A DNA stretch of 64,000 nt from Phaeodactylibacter luteus (GCF_007993045.1 NZ_VOOR01000002.1:62001-126000); one strand, 5' to 3'. Shown: positions 50,719 to 59,917, counted from the first letter of the stretch. Numbers and translations are program-made. The notes: a model not told the origin generated them from the letters alone.

Positions 50719-50801
50719 TTTGGGAAAAAGTTGGAAAAGTAAAAGTAAACATCAGTAAACTACAAAGTTGCAGGTTTCAAACTGCGGCATCATGATAAAA
50801 T

Positions 50802-50900
50802 GGGCTAGCGCTGCGAAGGGGTGGCAAGCCCGGTAGGGCCGAGCGAAGAGCGAGCCCCGGAGCATAGCGGCGCCCTGCCGTGAGGCAGGGGGAAGCCTCC
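50802..50900 (+). repeat. Dispersed intergenic repeat, copy F (truncated)
   Basis: Has only the 3' core: GGCTAGCGCTGCGAAGGGG, AGCGAGCCCCGGAGCATAGC and a 7-bp hairpin CCCTGCC/GGCAGGG (50873-50890). The 5' TCGCAGGCGTTTATGC part is missing or too degenerate to recognise. Forward orientation. Confidence 0.75.
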
Positions 50901-50926
50901 AAACAGGCGGCCTGATCTGCGCCCGG

Positions 50927-51454
50927 TCAAATGATATCGTAGGTGATATTGACTAAGCCTGAATCAAAGGGTTCGACTGCTTTGCGCCTCAGCACGCATT
51001 CCGGGTACACCCCCTTAAAAAGGGGCCGCCCCTCCCCTAGCAGGCGGGGGAACAAGCAGAGGGTGATTTCATCCACGAGCTTCTCCTGCAAAAAGGCTCC
51101 GATGAGCTCGCCGCCGCCCACCAGCCAAAGCCCACTTCGGACCTTTTCGGGCAGGCTGCTGAGCCAAGCCCTGGAGACAGAGCCGCCTTGAGAGGTGTCT
51201 GGTGTGGAGAAGGGAGCCATTTTGCTGCGCGAAAAAACGTAGGTCGGCTTGCCTGCATAAGGCCAGGGCATGTCAAAGGCAGCTACATCCTCGTAGGTCT
51301 GACGCCCCATGATCAGCCCTTGGATACTGTTGTAAAAATGGTTGTAGCCATGGTCGTTCCCGCTGGGGTTTGGCAGCTCCTCTAGCCAATCGATGCTGCC
51401 ATCTTTGCGGGCAATATACCCGTCTAAGGTCGCTGCGATAAATAACTTCACCAT
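50927..51454 (-). CDS. Dihydrofolate reductase family protein (RibD C-terminal-like)
   Basis: 175 residues from the ATG at 51454. N-terminal VKLFIAATLDGYIARKDGSI and GLIMGRQTYEDVAAFDMPW fit the RibD_C/DHFR superfamily; SGLWLVGGGELIGAFLQEKL is the NADPH-binding GGG region. Such proteins, close to YwjB/YyaP, are often of unknown substrate. The upstream reading frame could add 26 codons but has no conserved residues. It is probably monocistronic and lies just after repeat copy F. Confidence 0.9.
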   Translation of the reverse strand: MVKLFIAATLDGYIARKDGSIDWLEELPNPSGNDHGYNHFYNSIQGLIMGRQTYEDVAAFDMPWPYAGKPTYVFSRSKMAPFSTPDTSQGGSVSRAWLSSLPEKVRSGLWLVGGGELIGAFLQEKLVDEITLCLFPRLLGEGRPLFKGVYPECVLRRKAVEPFDSGLVNITYDII

Positions 51455-51544
51455 AGGTTGTTGCCTGTTTTTAGATGCCGTGCAAGATACCAACATCATG
51501 TTGCCCTTATAGCGCTGATCACGGTTTTTCATTTTTCAACGATA

Positions 51545-51668
51545 TGCCTCTGTGCTTGTTTTCGCCACGGAGACAGGGAGGGCCCGGAGGCACACGGAGC
51601 ATCTTATCTCTGTGCAGCTCTGTGTACTCAGTGCCTCTGTGCCTGTTTTCGTCACGGAGACAGGGAGG
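51545..51668. repeat. Two 37-bp direct repeats, 87 bp apart
   Basis: TGCCTCTGTGCTTGTTTTCG with CCACGGAGACAGGGAGG (51545-51581) recurs as the sequence at 51632-51668, with 35 of 37 bases identical. The repeats and the spacer (CTCTGTGCAGCTCTGTGTAC) contain a recurring CTCTGTG motif. The interval lies between the DHFR-like gene and ade, which are divergent. No gene is supported; it is not a CRISPR array because there are only two units. Confidence 0.8.
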
Positions 51669-51865
51669 TTTAGCAGGCCTACTTTACCTAGCTCCTTTGC
51701 TAAAAGCAAAAGCGCTCAGCCTAGTTATGCCGTTAGGGCAGTTTTATAAATTTCCAGGGATTTTTTTATTCAGAATTTTCTATCTGAGTAAAGGCAATCT
51801 TTATTTTAACGTATAAAATATCCGGTTTTCAAAATAAGCGCTACCTTTTCAGGAAAACAAAGCGC

Positions 51866-53503
51866 ATGGAACCAAAGCAGATAAAAGGCCAGCTCATCGA
51901 CTTGCACAACAGAGCCATCTACCCTGCAACAGTAGTCATTGCCAAAGGCAAGATCGAGCAGATCAAGCCCTCTGCGCACAGCGGGGGCCCCTACATCATG
52001 CCAGGCTTCATAGATGCACATGTACACATCGAAAGCGCAATGCTGACCCCATCGGCATTCGCCCGCATTGCTGTAAGGCACGGCACGGTAGCCACCATTT
52101 CAGACCCACATGAAATAGCCAATGTACTAGGGGTTGAAGGGGTAGAATACATGATCGAAGATGGCTTGCGGACCCCCTTCCACTTCTTTTTTGGCGCCCC
52201 TTCCTGCGTGCCTGCCACAGCATTCGAAACCGCAGGTGCAACGATTGGGCCTGCCGAGATAAAAGCCTTGCTTGACCGGCCGGAAGTCCTCTACCTTGCC
52301 GAAATGATGAATTATCCCGGGGTGCTGCACCAAGACGAGGGTGTCATGGCCAAGATCGCTGCGGCCCGGCAGGCAGGCAAGCCCATTGACGGGCATGCTC
52401 CGGGGCTGCGGGGCGAAGCAGCCGAGCAGTATTTTGCAGCCGGCATCACTACAGACCACGAATGCTATACTTATGAGGAAGGGCGGGAAAAAGCGCTGCT
52501 CGGGGTGAACATCCTGATCCGGGAGGGGAGCGCCGCAAAAAACTATCAGGCGCTTGCCCCCTTGATCAAAGCCTTCCCTAGCCAAATCATGTTCTGCTCA
52601 GACGACAAGCATCCGGATGATCTGCTCAAGGGCCATATCAATACAACTGCTGCCAGGGCGATACAAGAAGGGTATGATTTTTTTGACGTCTTGAGGGCAG
52701 CCTGCATCCACCCCATCGATCATTACCGCCTGCCCGTTGGGCAGCTTCGGGAAGGCGATCCCGCTGATTTTATTTTGGTGGAGGACTTGGAGCGCTTTAC
52801 GGTAAGGGCTACTTTTCTAAGCGGGGCTTGCGCTTTTTCAGACGGCGCCTGCCAATGGGAGCGCGCGCCTGTCAAAATCGTCAACCAATTTTCAGCACAG
52901 CCCATTAAGCCTGAGCAGTTGCAGATCCCGGAAAAAGAAGGGGCCAAGGTAAAGGCCATCCGTGCACACGATGGAGAACTGATCACGAGCACCACCCTGC
53001 TGCCGCCCAAGAGCGAGGGCGGCTTTTGGCTTTGCGACCCTGGCCAAGACCTCCTCAAAATTGCCGTCTGCAACCGGTACAAGGCAGCCCCTGTGGCTAC
53101 TGCCTTCATCACCGGCACCGGCATAAAAAAAGGGGCGATTGCCTCCTGTGTAGCACATGACTCCCACAACATCATTGCCATAGGAGCAGACGATGAATCT
53201 ATCTGCCGGGCAGTCAACCTGATCGTCAGGCACAAAGGAGGCATTAGCGCGGCGTGGGAAGAAGGGGAGAAAGTCTTGCCGCTGCCAATAGCCGGGATCA
53301 TGTCCGAGCAAGACGGCGAGCCGGTGGCCAAGGCCTATCAGGAGATAGATGAATATGCAAAGACTCTGCTGGGCAGCACTTTGAGCGCACCTTTCATGAC
53401 CCTTTCCTTTATGGGGCTGCTGGTGATCCCCCAGCTAAAGATGAGCGATCTAGGGCTATTCGACGGCCAGGCGTTCCGCTTTACGGAAGTATGGCAAGCA
53501 TAG
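51866..53503 (+). CDS. ade: Adenine deaminase
   Basis: Amidohydrolase that converts adenine to hypoxanthine and ammonia in purine salvage. The 545-residue length is normal for the Ade family. Metal motif GFIDAHVHIESAMLTPSAFA is at about residues 47-66; DGHAPGL with metal His at about 175-181 and MFCSDDKHPDDL at about 242-253 complete the site. The C-terminal region with ASCVAHDSHNIIAIGADDES is also typical. A T-rich tract and the direct repeats lie upstream. Confidence 0.96.
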   Translation: MEPKQIKGQLIDLHNRAIYPATVVIAKGKIEQIKPSAHSGGPYIMPGFIDAHVHIESAMLTPSAFARIAVRHGTVATISDPHEIANVLGVEGVEYMIEDGLRTPFHFFFGAPSCVPATAFETAGATIGPAEIKALLDRPEVLYLAEMMNYPGVLHQDEGVMAKIAAARQAGKPIDGHAPGLRGEAAEQYFAAGITTDHECYTYEEGREKALLGVNILIREGSAAKNYQALAPLIKAFPSQIMFCSDDKHPDDLLKGHINTTAARAIQEGYDFFDVLRAACIHPIDHYRLPVGQLREGDPADFILVEDLERFTVRATFLSGACAFSDGACQWERAPVKIVNQFSAQPIKPEQLQIPEKEGAKVKAIRAHDGELITSTTLLPPKSEGGFWLCDPGQDLLKIAVCNRYKAAPVATAFITGTGIKKGAIASCVAHDSHNIIAIGADDESICRAVNLIVRHKGGISAAWEEGEKVLPLPIAGIMSEQDGEPVAKAYQEIDEYAKTLLGSTLSAPFMTLSFMGLLVIPQLKMSDLGLFDGQAFRFTEVWQA

Positions 53504-53531
53504 CTGTGCTGCAGCGGGGACAGCCTGAAAA

Positions 53532-53569
53532 TTCAATGGCCCACTGCGGTATTGCAGCGGGCCATTGAA
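53532..53569. terminator. Terminator hairpin between convergent genes
   Basis: Stem TTCAATGGCCC/GGGCCATTGAA (11 bp) with a 16-base loop that can pair further. It lies between ade and the desaturase gene. T-tracts are short, so efficiency is uncertain. Confidence 0.65.
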
Positions 53570-53586
53570 AAGGCGCCCATCAAAAT

Positions 53587-54702
53587 TTAGGCAGCAACAG
53601 GCAAGACGGTTGCCCCATTGCCCAGCGTTTTCAGCATACGCCAGTGGATGCGCAGAGCTTCCCGGAAAGTGGGCAAAGACTTATAAGGCAGATTATACTC
53701 TTTCGCCGTTTCGCTCACGATCTGAGACAGCTTGCGGTAGTGGATGTGGCAAATATTAGGGAATAAGTGATGCTCTACCTGGTAGTTGAGCCCGCCAACG
53801 AACCAAGACAGCAGACGGTTGCCCGGCGCATAATTTGTTGTCGTCATCAGCTGATGCACCGCCCAGTTGTACTCTAGATTGCCATCCTCATCGGCCGCAG
53901 GGAAGTGAGAAGATTCCATGACGTGGGCCGTTTGGAACACACAGCCCAGCAGAAAGCCCAAGGCACTGTGCATCAGCAAGAACCCGATCAGGGTGACCCA
54001 CCATGCGAAAGGCGAAAAAACCAGAGGGATGACGAGCAGGTAGGCATAGTACACGACCTTTACCAACAAAAGGTGGGAAAAGGCCCCTGCAAAACTGATG
54101 CTGTGCTGCTCAAGCAGCCCGTTGTTTCGGTAGCGAAACAGCTGCTTGAAGTCCTTCGTAGTGATCCACATGTGGGTCATCAGGCTGTAAAGGAACCAAG
54201 CATAAAGATGCTGAAAGCGGTGGAACCAAAGGTGCTCTTGCTCCGGTGAAAAGCGCAAGAGTTTGCCTGCGTCAATATCTTCATCCATCCCATGGACATT
54301 GGTAAAGGAATGGTGCAAGGTGTTGTGCTGTATCTTCCAGTTGACCGAAAAACCGCCGATGAGGTTGATGACCCACCCTAGGACACCGTTGACGTATTTA
54401 TTGCGGCTGTAGGCCCCGTGGTTGGCGTCGTGCATGACAGAGAAGCCGATACCTGCTGTGACTATGCCCAGGGTTATCCAGGCTAGGATAGCAAGCCAAG
54501 GGGTGGCCACCCACCCGGTGATGATCGCAGCATAAAGTGCCGCGAAAGCGCCGATCAGTACAACCGTTTTGGTGACCATGGCTGCGTTGGCGTACTTAGA
54601 TATGTTGTTGGTTTGGAAATAGTCGTTCACCCTTTGGCGCAGGGCAAGCGTAAACTCTTTTTGCCACTTATCGCGGCTAAACTTGAAGTCCTGTAAGTTC
54701 AT
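53587..54702 (-). CDS. Fatty acid desaturase (acyl-CoA/acyl-lipid type)
   Basis: 371 residues from the ATG at 54702. Membrane di-iron desaturase with three histidine boxes: HDANHGA (about 102-108), HNTLHHSFTN (about 137-146) and QVEHHLFPNICHIHY (about 306-320). Four membrane segments lie around them. The QVEHH third box is that of front-end (delta-6/linoleoyl-CoA-like) desaturases, without a fused cytochrome b5. It introduces double bonds into membrane fatty acids; the position is not predictable. The 28 codons upstream of the chosen start are not conserved-looking. Confidence 0.93.
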   Translation of the reverse strand: MNLQDFKFSRDKWQKEFTLALRQRVNDYFQTNNISKYANAAMVTKTVVLIGAFAALYAAIITGWVATPWLAILAWITLGIVTAGIGFSVMHDANHGAYSRNKYVNGVLGWVINLIGGFSVNWKIQHNTLHHSFTNVHGMDEDIDAGKLLRFSPEQEHLWFHRFQHLYAWFLYSLMTHMWITTKDFKQLFRYRNNGLLEQHSISFAGAFSHLLLVKVVYYAYLLVIPLVFSPFAWWVTLIGFLLMHSALGFLLGCVFQTAHVMESSHFPAADEDGNLEYNWAVHQLMTTTNYAPGNRLLSWFVGGLNYQVEHHLFPNICHIHYRKLSQIVSETAKEYNLPYKSLPTFREALRIHWRMLKTLGNGATVLPVAA

Positions 54703-54995
54703 AAATAAAAATTGGAAGAGAAGTAGGTTGGAAATATGTGATGGAAAACCACCATTGCGTTTGATGAATCGTATGGCATTTCGCATGGCAGCCTTGGGCA
54801 GCCGCCTTCGCCCTTCAAATATACCAAAGATTGAGGAGCCCCGTGCTAATATTCAGGATATTAACCTCTGCTTAAGGCGCGGGGCGCATTAAATGACACA
54901 GGTGTGAAAAAAGAGGAGAGCAGCCCCTAAGCACATGCCTGGGGCTCGTTCCTATTGCGAATCAACGCCTTATGAACCTAGCCCTGTACTATATG

Positions 54996-55311
54996 AGGGG
55001 CCTGCCCCTGCCCGATGGCAGGTGCCGCTATGCTCCGGGGCTCGCTGTCCGCTCGGCCCTGTCGGGCTTGCCACCCCTGCGCAGCGCTAGGCCAATGCCA
55101 GCCTACGAGCGTGTTGGGATTTTGGCCTTCTAATCGAAAATTAGTGCCTCAAGCCATTTTTTGATTAGCCGAGGCCCGACAACCGGAGTTTAGCCAAAGT
55201 TTCGGGGCGAAGTACAAGCGAAAAAGTGTCCCGCTGTCTAGCGGGACAGACCGATTTCTAAAGCCCCAATACGCTCTAAAGCTCGAAAAGCATAAACGCC
55301 TGCGGCAATTT
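54996..55311 (-). repeat. Dispersed intergenic repeat, copy G (long form)
   Basis: Reverse-oriented. It includes GGTGCCGCTATGCTCCGGGG, CGCAGCGCTAGGCCAATG, and, after a 170-bp inner element, CGAAAAGCATAAACGCCTGCG. It lies between the desaturase gene and a small membrane-protein gene. Confidence 0.85.
55106..55275 (-). mobile_element. Inner element of repeat copy G (MITE-like)
   Basis: Imperfect inverted ends (AGCGTGTTGGGATTTTGG and the complement of AGCGTATTGGGGCTTTAG, 14 of 18) and CTA on both sides (55103-55105, 55276-55278). It contains TAGTGCCTCAAGCCAT, the end sequence of the inner element of copy D, about 36 bases from its own end, and a strong internal stem GTCCCGCT/AGCGGGAC. No protein gene. 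Confidence 0.45.
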
Positions 55312-55358
55312 AGCTTACCCCCACAGCGCCCACCCTCGATCTTGTTGGCGCGCGGTGT

Positions 55359-55529
55359 TCAGACCGCTTCAGGTGTCTGCTCTTCCACCTCGTCCGGCGC
55401 ATTGATACTGTCTGCTTTGCCTTTCTTTTTGGTGAAAGCCACTAGGATGATCCAGACCGGGATAACCACTAGCAGCACGACCATAACGATAAAGGCCGCT
55501 TTGGCCGCGAATAAATCTAGGAGGAACAT
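55359..55529 (-). CDS. Small single-pass membrane protein
   Basis: 56 residues: a hydrophobic helix (AAFIVMVVLLVVIPVWIILVA, residues about 12-32, 21 residues in total) is followed by a basic TKKKGK stretch and an acidic tail (APDEVEEQTPEAV). The orientation is probably N-out/C-in by the positive-inside rule. A longer start at 55640 is possible but adds a basic segment with no conservation cue. Family and role unknown. Small predictions of this kind are less certain than longer genes. Confidence 0.5.
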   Translation of the reverse strand: MFLLDLFAAKAAFIVMVVLLVVIPVWIILVAFTKKKGKADSINAPDEVEEQTPEAV

Positions 55530-55709
55530 ATTCAAAGCTTTTTGTTGAAAAATAGCCAGGCACAGCGGGCTTTTACGGTTCAATATTAAACGCTTCCCCG
55601 CAAGAGGCCTGTGATTTTCCGCAGCGCCTGCCGGTGACATTCGTCAGCCTTTGGGTAAATCCCTATATTTGCCAGGCGAAGCATCATTCCAAACCGAAGG
55701 CGATACCTT

Positions 55710-56333
55710 ATGAGTGCTCAAACCAAAGAAGAAGAACTGCGCGCAGTCCAAATGCTGGGGCTGCAGCTGCCAACCGACCCCCGCTGGGTCAACTTGGCAG
55801 AGATGGACCTCGAAGAGATCCTGAGCGATCATGCTTACTGCGAACAGAAAGCTGCGACCTCCTGCATCTCACTGATTCAAGGCTATCCGGAGCATGCAGC
55901 GCTGGTCCGTAGCCTTGCCCCTATTGTCACAGAAGAGTGGGGCCACTTCCGCATGGTGCTCAATGAAATGGAAAAAAGGGGGCTGCAGCTTGGCAAGCAG
56001 CGCAAGGACGAATATGTGAACAAGCTGCTGGCGTTCAATAAAAAAGGAGGCAGCAAAATGGACCGCCTGCTCGATAAGCTGCTGACCTGCGCCCTGATCG
56101 AAGCCCGCAGCTGTGAGCGCTTCCGCCTCCTTTCCTTACACATCAGCGACGAAAAACTCAAAGACTGGTACCACAAATTCATGGTAGCTGAAGCCGGGCA
56201 CTATGTACTGTTCATCGACCTTGCCAAACAGTACTGTGAGGAGGAAAAAGTAAAAGCCCGGTGGAAGGAATTCCTGGCCCGGGAAGCGGAGATCATGCAG
56301 GAGCTCGAGCTGCGTGGCGACCGTATGCACTGA
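55710..56333 (+). CDS. miaE: tRNA-(ms2io6A)-hydroxylase MiaE
   Basis: Non-heme di-iron hydroxylase acting on 2-methylthio-N6-isopentenyladenosine at tRNA position 37. The 207-residue helical protein has the ferritin-like di-iron motifs: DHAYCEQKAA (about 31-40), EEWGHFRMVLNEM (about 80-92), LIEARSCERFRLLS, and AEAGHYVLF. A TATATTTG -7-like box lies at 55664-55671. The gene is followed by a terminator. Confidence 0.92.
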   Translation: MSAQTKEEELRAVQMLGLQLPTDPRWVNLAEMDLEEILSDHAYCEQKAATSCISLIQGYPEHAALVRSLAPIVTEEWGHFRMVLNEMEKRGLQLGKQRKDEYVNKLLAFNKKGGSKMDRLLDKLLTCALIEARSCERFRLLSLHISDEKLKDWYHKFMVAEAGHYVLFIDLAKQYCEEEKVKARWKEFLAREAEIMQELELRGDRMH

Positions 56334-56361
56334 ACAAGCCCCCCCTCCAAACCGCTTGCCC

Positions 56362-56396
56362 AAAAGCCCTGCCGGGCACTTCCCGCAGGGCTTTTT
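56362..56396 (+). terminator. Terminator after miaE
   Basis: Stem AAAAGCCCTGC/GCAGGGCTTTT with an inner GGG/CCC extension, followed by TT and more T. It lies 29 bp after the miaE stop. Confidence 0.85.
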
Positions 56397-56592
56397 TAAC
56401 GCCCTTCCGGCAGAAAGGCTCAGCATGGCTTCCCTTTCTCCCCTATTCTGCCTATTATTAAGCTTCCCGCCAAAGAAGACCACGTTCAAGTACTGCCCAA
56501 GCGGCTGCCGGCTCCTGCAGAATGCACATTTGCCCTGCAGCTGTGTTCCCTTTACAGGAATGCCCATGCCGGGCGCAAGTACACTACAACTT

Positions 56593-56600
56593 TAACTTTG
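56593..56600 (+). promoter_or_regulatory. -7 box for treS
   Basis: TAACTTTG matches TAnnTTTG, 16 bp before the treS ATG. No clear -33 TTG lies at the right distance, so confidence is moderate. Confidence 0.4.
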
Positions 56601-56616
56601 CAAATCCTATCTGCGA

Positions 56617-59600
56617 ATGCCGAAGCCACAAGCCAACGGAAAAGACCCACTTTGGTTCAAAGACGCCATCATTTACGAGCTCCACATCAAAGCCTTTCAG
56701 GACAGTAATGCCGACGGCATTGGCGATTTCCAGGGGCTGATCGACCGCCTCGACTACCTGCAGGACTTGGGCGTGACGGCCATTTGGCTATTGCCCTTTT
56801 ACCCTTCCCCTCAGCGAGATGGCGGGTATGACATTTCGGACTACTACAACATCAACCCTGACTACGGGACCATCAGCCAGTTTAAGGCCCTGCTCGATGA
56901 AGCCCATAATCGAGGGCTGAAAGTCATTACCGAGCTGGTCATCAACCATACCTCTGATCAGCACCCCTGGTTTCAGCGGGCCCGTAAAGCACCGCCGGGC
57001 AGCCCTGAGCGGGATTACTATGTCTGGAGCACCACCACAGACCGCTACAAGGACGTCCGGATTATTTTCCAAGATTTTGAACGCTCGAACTGGACCTGGG
57101 ACGAAGAAGCACAAGCCTACTTCTGGCACCGCTTTTACAGCCATCAGCCAGACCTCAACTTCGACAGCCCGGAGGTGCAGCAGGAGATTTTCAACCTGAT
57201 CGACTTTTGGACGGATATGGGCGTGGATGGCTTCAGGCTAGATGCCATACCTTACCTTTTTGAGCGGGATGGGACCAATTGCGAAAACCTGCCCGAGACC
57301 CATGTATTCCTCAAAAAGCTGCGGGCGCATGTCGAGGCCCGCAACCCTAATGTGATGCTTTTGGCGGAAGCCAATATGTGGCCAGAAGATTCTGCCTCCT
57401 ACTTTGGCGAGGGGGACGAATGCCATATGAACTACCACTTCCCCATTATGCCGCGCATGTTCATGTCGGTTAAAATGGAAGACCGCTACCCTATCATCGA
57501 CATCATTGAGCAAACCCCCGAGATACCTGAGAATTGCCAGTGGGGCATTTTCCTGCGCAACCACGATGAACTGACTTTGGAGATGGTCACAGACGAAGAG
57601 CGCGACTACATGTACCGGGCCTACAACAAGGATGCCTATTCCAAAATCAACCTAGGCATACGGCACCGCCTTGCGCCCCTCCTGGATAACAACCGGCAAA
57701 AAATCGAACTGATGAATGCCCTGCTGTTCAGCTTGCCGGGCACCCCTGTGCTGTACTATGGAGATGAAATCGGGATGGGCGATAATGTGCACCTTGGCGA
57801 CCGGGATGGGGTGCGCACCCCTATGCAATGGAATGTAGACCGCAATGCAGGGTTTTCTCATGCTCATCCGCACAAGCTCTACCTCCCGCTGATCAATGAC
57901 CCCGAGTACCAATACTCTGCGGTAAACGTAGAAGTGCAGCAGAACAACTCCTCCTCCCTGCTCTGGTGGATGCGCAAGGCCATCAATATCCGTAGGCGGT
58001 ACCAAGCCTTTGGGCGTGGTGACATACAGTTTTTATCTCCCGAAAATGCCAAAGTGCTGGCCTTTACCCGCTCTTGGGGGCAGGAGCACCTCCTTGTGAT
58101 TGCCAACCTTTCCCGCCATGCACAATCCGTTGACCTAGAGCTGCCCGATTTTGAACACTACCATCCGGTCGAGGCATTCGGGCAGGCAGCGTTCCCGCCC
58201 ATTTCGAGAGGGCAAAACCGCTTCACCATTGGCCCCTACGGTTACTATTGGTTTGAGCTGCAGCCTGAAGAAGGGCAAAGCGGGGCACCACACGAGGACC
58301 CCCCCGTATTTGAATGGAAGCCTGAAGACTGGGTGCAATTGGGGATGAGCAAAACGGGCAGGCCTGTGCTAAAACAGATCCTGACCGAGTTTATCCAGCG
58401 TACGCACAAATACCGGTCAGGGGGGCGCAAGCTTGACCGCGTGGACATCCTCCGCGCGGAAGCCTTGAAGTACGAGGGCGGGCGTTCGCTTTTGCTGATC
58501 ATACAGAATCAATATACGGAAGGTTTCCCTGAAGTATACTTCCTGCCGGTTGCTATGCGTAAGGGCGATTTCCGAAAGCAGCCGAATGCGCCTAATGACA
58601 ACGCCATCCTTTGCCGCCTGCAAGGAGCGGAACAGGAGGGCTACCTGCTAGAAGCCACAGAGAGCAGTGGGTTCCGGAACTACCTGCTGCGCTATCTTCT
58701 TGGCGGGAGCAGCCAGCTGCCAGAAGGTTTCGCTTTTCAGCAAAACCCAGCCGAGGATTTGTCCCCTCCAGAAGAAAGCCTGCCCCCAGCAAGGCCGGTG
58801 AGCACACAGAGCAACCACCGGGCCCTTGCTTTTGGAGACCAATACTTCCTTAAGATCTTCCGCCGGCTGGAAGGCAGCATCAACCCTGAGCTAGAGATCA
58901 ACCGGATAGGGCATGAGGCCCAGCTGCCGGTCCCAGGCTACCTCAGCCATTTGGAATGCCAAGCCGACGGGGCTTCCCCTTATGTCCTTGCCATTTTGGA
59001 GCCATACGTTGCCAACCAGGGCACAGCCTGGCAATATTTCTATGACAGTGCGCTACGGTTTGCCGAAGAAGTGGTGCAAGCCAATCAGCCCTTGCCCAAA
59101 GCAGGGGATACTGGGCACATGCGTGAAAAAATAGGGGACATCACCCTATTGCGGGCCAAAATGCTGGGCGAAACGACCGGGCGCTTCCATCAGATGCTAG
59201 CAGCGCACACCGAGCCCGGCTTCGAGCCAGAGCCTTTTTCCCTCCACTACCAACGGTCATTGTTCTCTGCCTGGAACTCACAGCTGCGGGCTACGATGCA
59301 GGCATTGGGGCGCAAGGCGGGCAATGAGCACCTGAAGGCACAGCTCGGGCCCCAAAAGGCCATTATTGCTGAGCGCCTCAAGAAAATTTACAGCCACAAG
59401 ATAGACGCGGCAAAAATCAGGGTGCATGGCGACTTGCAGCTCGAAAAGGTACTGTTCACCGGCAAATCGTTTACCATTTTTAATTTTGAAGGGGAGCGTA
59501 CCCGGAGCTTCAGCGAGCTGCGCCTCCGCAAATCGCCGTTGCGCGATGTGGCCAGCCTTTGCAATTCCCTTTTCTATGCAGCTGGCTCGGCTTTTGCACA

Positions 59601-59874
59601 GCAGGTACAGCCTGCAGGGCTGTTAGAGACGGCGTGGCTGCCTTTTGCTGAGACATGGTACGCAGTAATGCAGGAAGCTTTCCTGAGCAGCTATCTCCCT
59701 ATTGCCAGGGCGGCGGGGCTTTTGCCAGATGGCGAAGAAGACGTAGCCATGCTGTTGGATACTTTCCTGATGGAAAGGTACCTGTACGAGCTAGGGTACG
59801 AGCTGCGGAGCCAGCGTGGGTGGGAAGAAGTGCCCGCTGCGGGGCTGTTGCACCTGTTGAGGCAAAAAGGTTAG
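56617..59874 (+). CDS. treS: Trehalose synthase fused to maltokinase (TreS-Mak)
   Basis: Bifunctional 1085-residue cytosolic enzyme. The N-terminal GH13 domain (about 1-555) interconverts maltose and trehalose; catalytic residues are Asp-209 (DGFRLDAIPYL), Glu-251 (LLAEANMWPED) and Asp-317 (FLRNHDELTLE). The C-terminal part (about 565-1085) is a maltokinase/Pep2-type kinase with LALGDQYFLKIFRRLE-like N-lobe lysine (FGDQYFLKIFRR) and catalytic loop VHGDLQLEKVLFTG. Together they lead trehalose to maltose-1-phosphate, the GlgE glucan substrate; no glgE is in the window. Length equals that of known fusions. Confidence 0.95.
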   Translation: MPKPQANGKDPLWFKDAIIYELHIKAFQDSNADGIGDFQGLIDRLDYLQDLGVTAIWLLPFYPSPQRDGGYDISDYYNINPDYGTISQFKALLDEAHNRGLKVITELVINHTSDQHPWFQRARKAPPGSPERDYYVWSTTTDRYKDVRIIFQDFERSNWTWDEEAQAYFWHRFYSHQPDLNFDSPEVQQEIFNLIDFWTDMGVDGFRLDAIPYLFERDGTNCENLPETHVFLKKLRAHVEARNPNVMLLAEANMWPEDSASYFGEGDECHMNYHFPIMPRMFMSVKMEDRYPIIDIIEQTPEIPENCQWGIFLRNHDELTLEMVTDEERDYMYRAYNKDAYSKINLGIRHRLAPLLDNNRQKIELMNALLFSLPGTPVLYYGDEIGMGDNVHLGDRDGVRTPMQWNVDRNAGFSHAHPHKLYLPLINDPEYQYSAVNVEVQQNNSSSLLWWMRKAINIRRRYQAFGRGDIQFLSPENAKVLAFTRSWGQEHLLVIANLSRHAQSVDLELPDFEHYHPVEAFGQAAFPPISRGQNRFTIGPYGYYWFELQPEEGQSGAPHEDPPVFEWKPEDWVQLGMSKTGRPVLKQILTEFIQRTHKYRSGGRKLDRVDILRAEALKYEGGRSLLLIIQNQYTEGFPEVYFLPVAMRKGDFRKQPNAPNDNAILCRLQGAEQEGYLLEATESSGFRNYLLRYLLGGSSQLPEGFAFQQNPAEDLSPPEESLPPARPVSTQSNHRALAFGDQYFLKIFRRLEGSINPELEINRIGHEAQLPVPGYLSHLECQADGASPYVLAILEPYVANQGTAWQYFYDSALRFAEEVVQANQPLPKAGDTGHMREKIGDITLLRAKMLGETTGRFHQMLAAHTEPGFEPEPFSLHYQRSLFSAWNSQLRATMQALGRKAGNEHLKAQLGPQKAIIAERLKKIYSHKIDAAKIRVHGDLQLEKVLFTGKSFTIFNFEGERTRSFSELRLRKSPLRDVASLCNSLFYAAGSAFAQQVQPAGLLETAWLPFAETWYAVMQEAFLSSYLPIARAAGLLPDGEEDVAMLLDTFLMERYLYELGYELRSQRGWEEVPAAGLLHLLRQKG

Positions 59875-59880
59875 AAAAGC

Positions 59881-59909
59881 GGGCCGTAGGCTAAAGCCCC
59901 CTACGGCCC
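59881..59909. terminator. Terminator between treS and the convergent lipoprotein gene
   Basis: Perfect 10-bp stem GGGCCGTAGG/CCTACGGCCC with a 9-base loop. No long U-tract follows, but position and symmetry fit a bidirectional stop. Confidence 0.7.
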
Positions 59910-59917
59910 TTACTGCA

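Noticed and set aside
51545-51668. CRISPR array
   Set aside because: Only two repeat units, one spacer of different character, no cas genes in the window.
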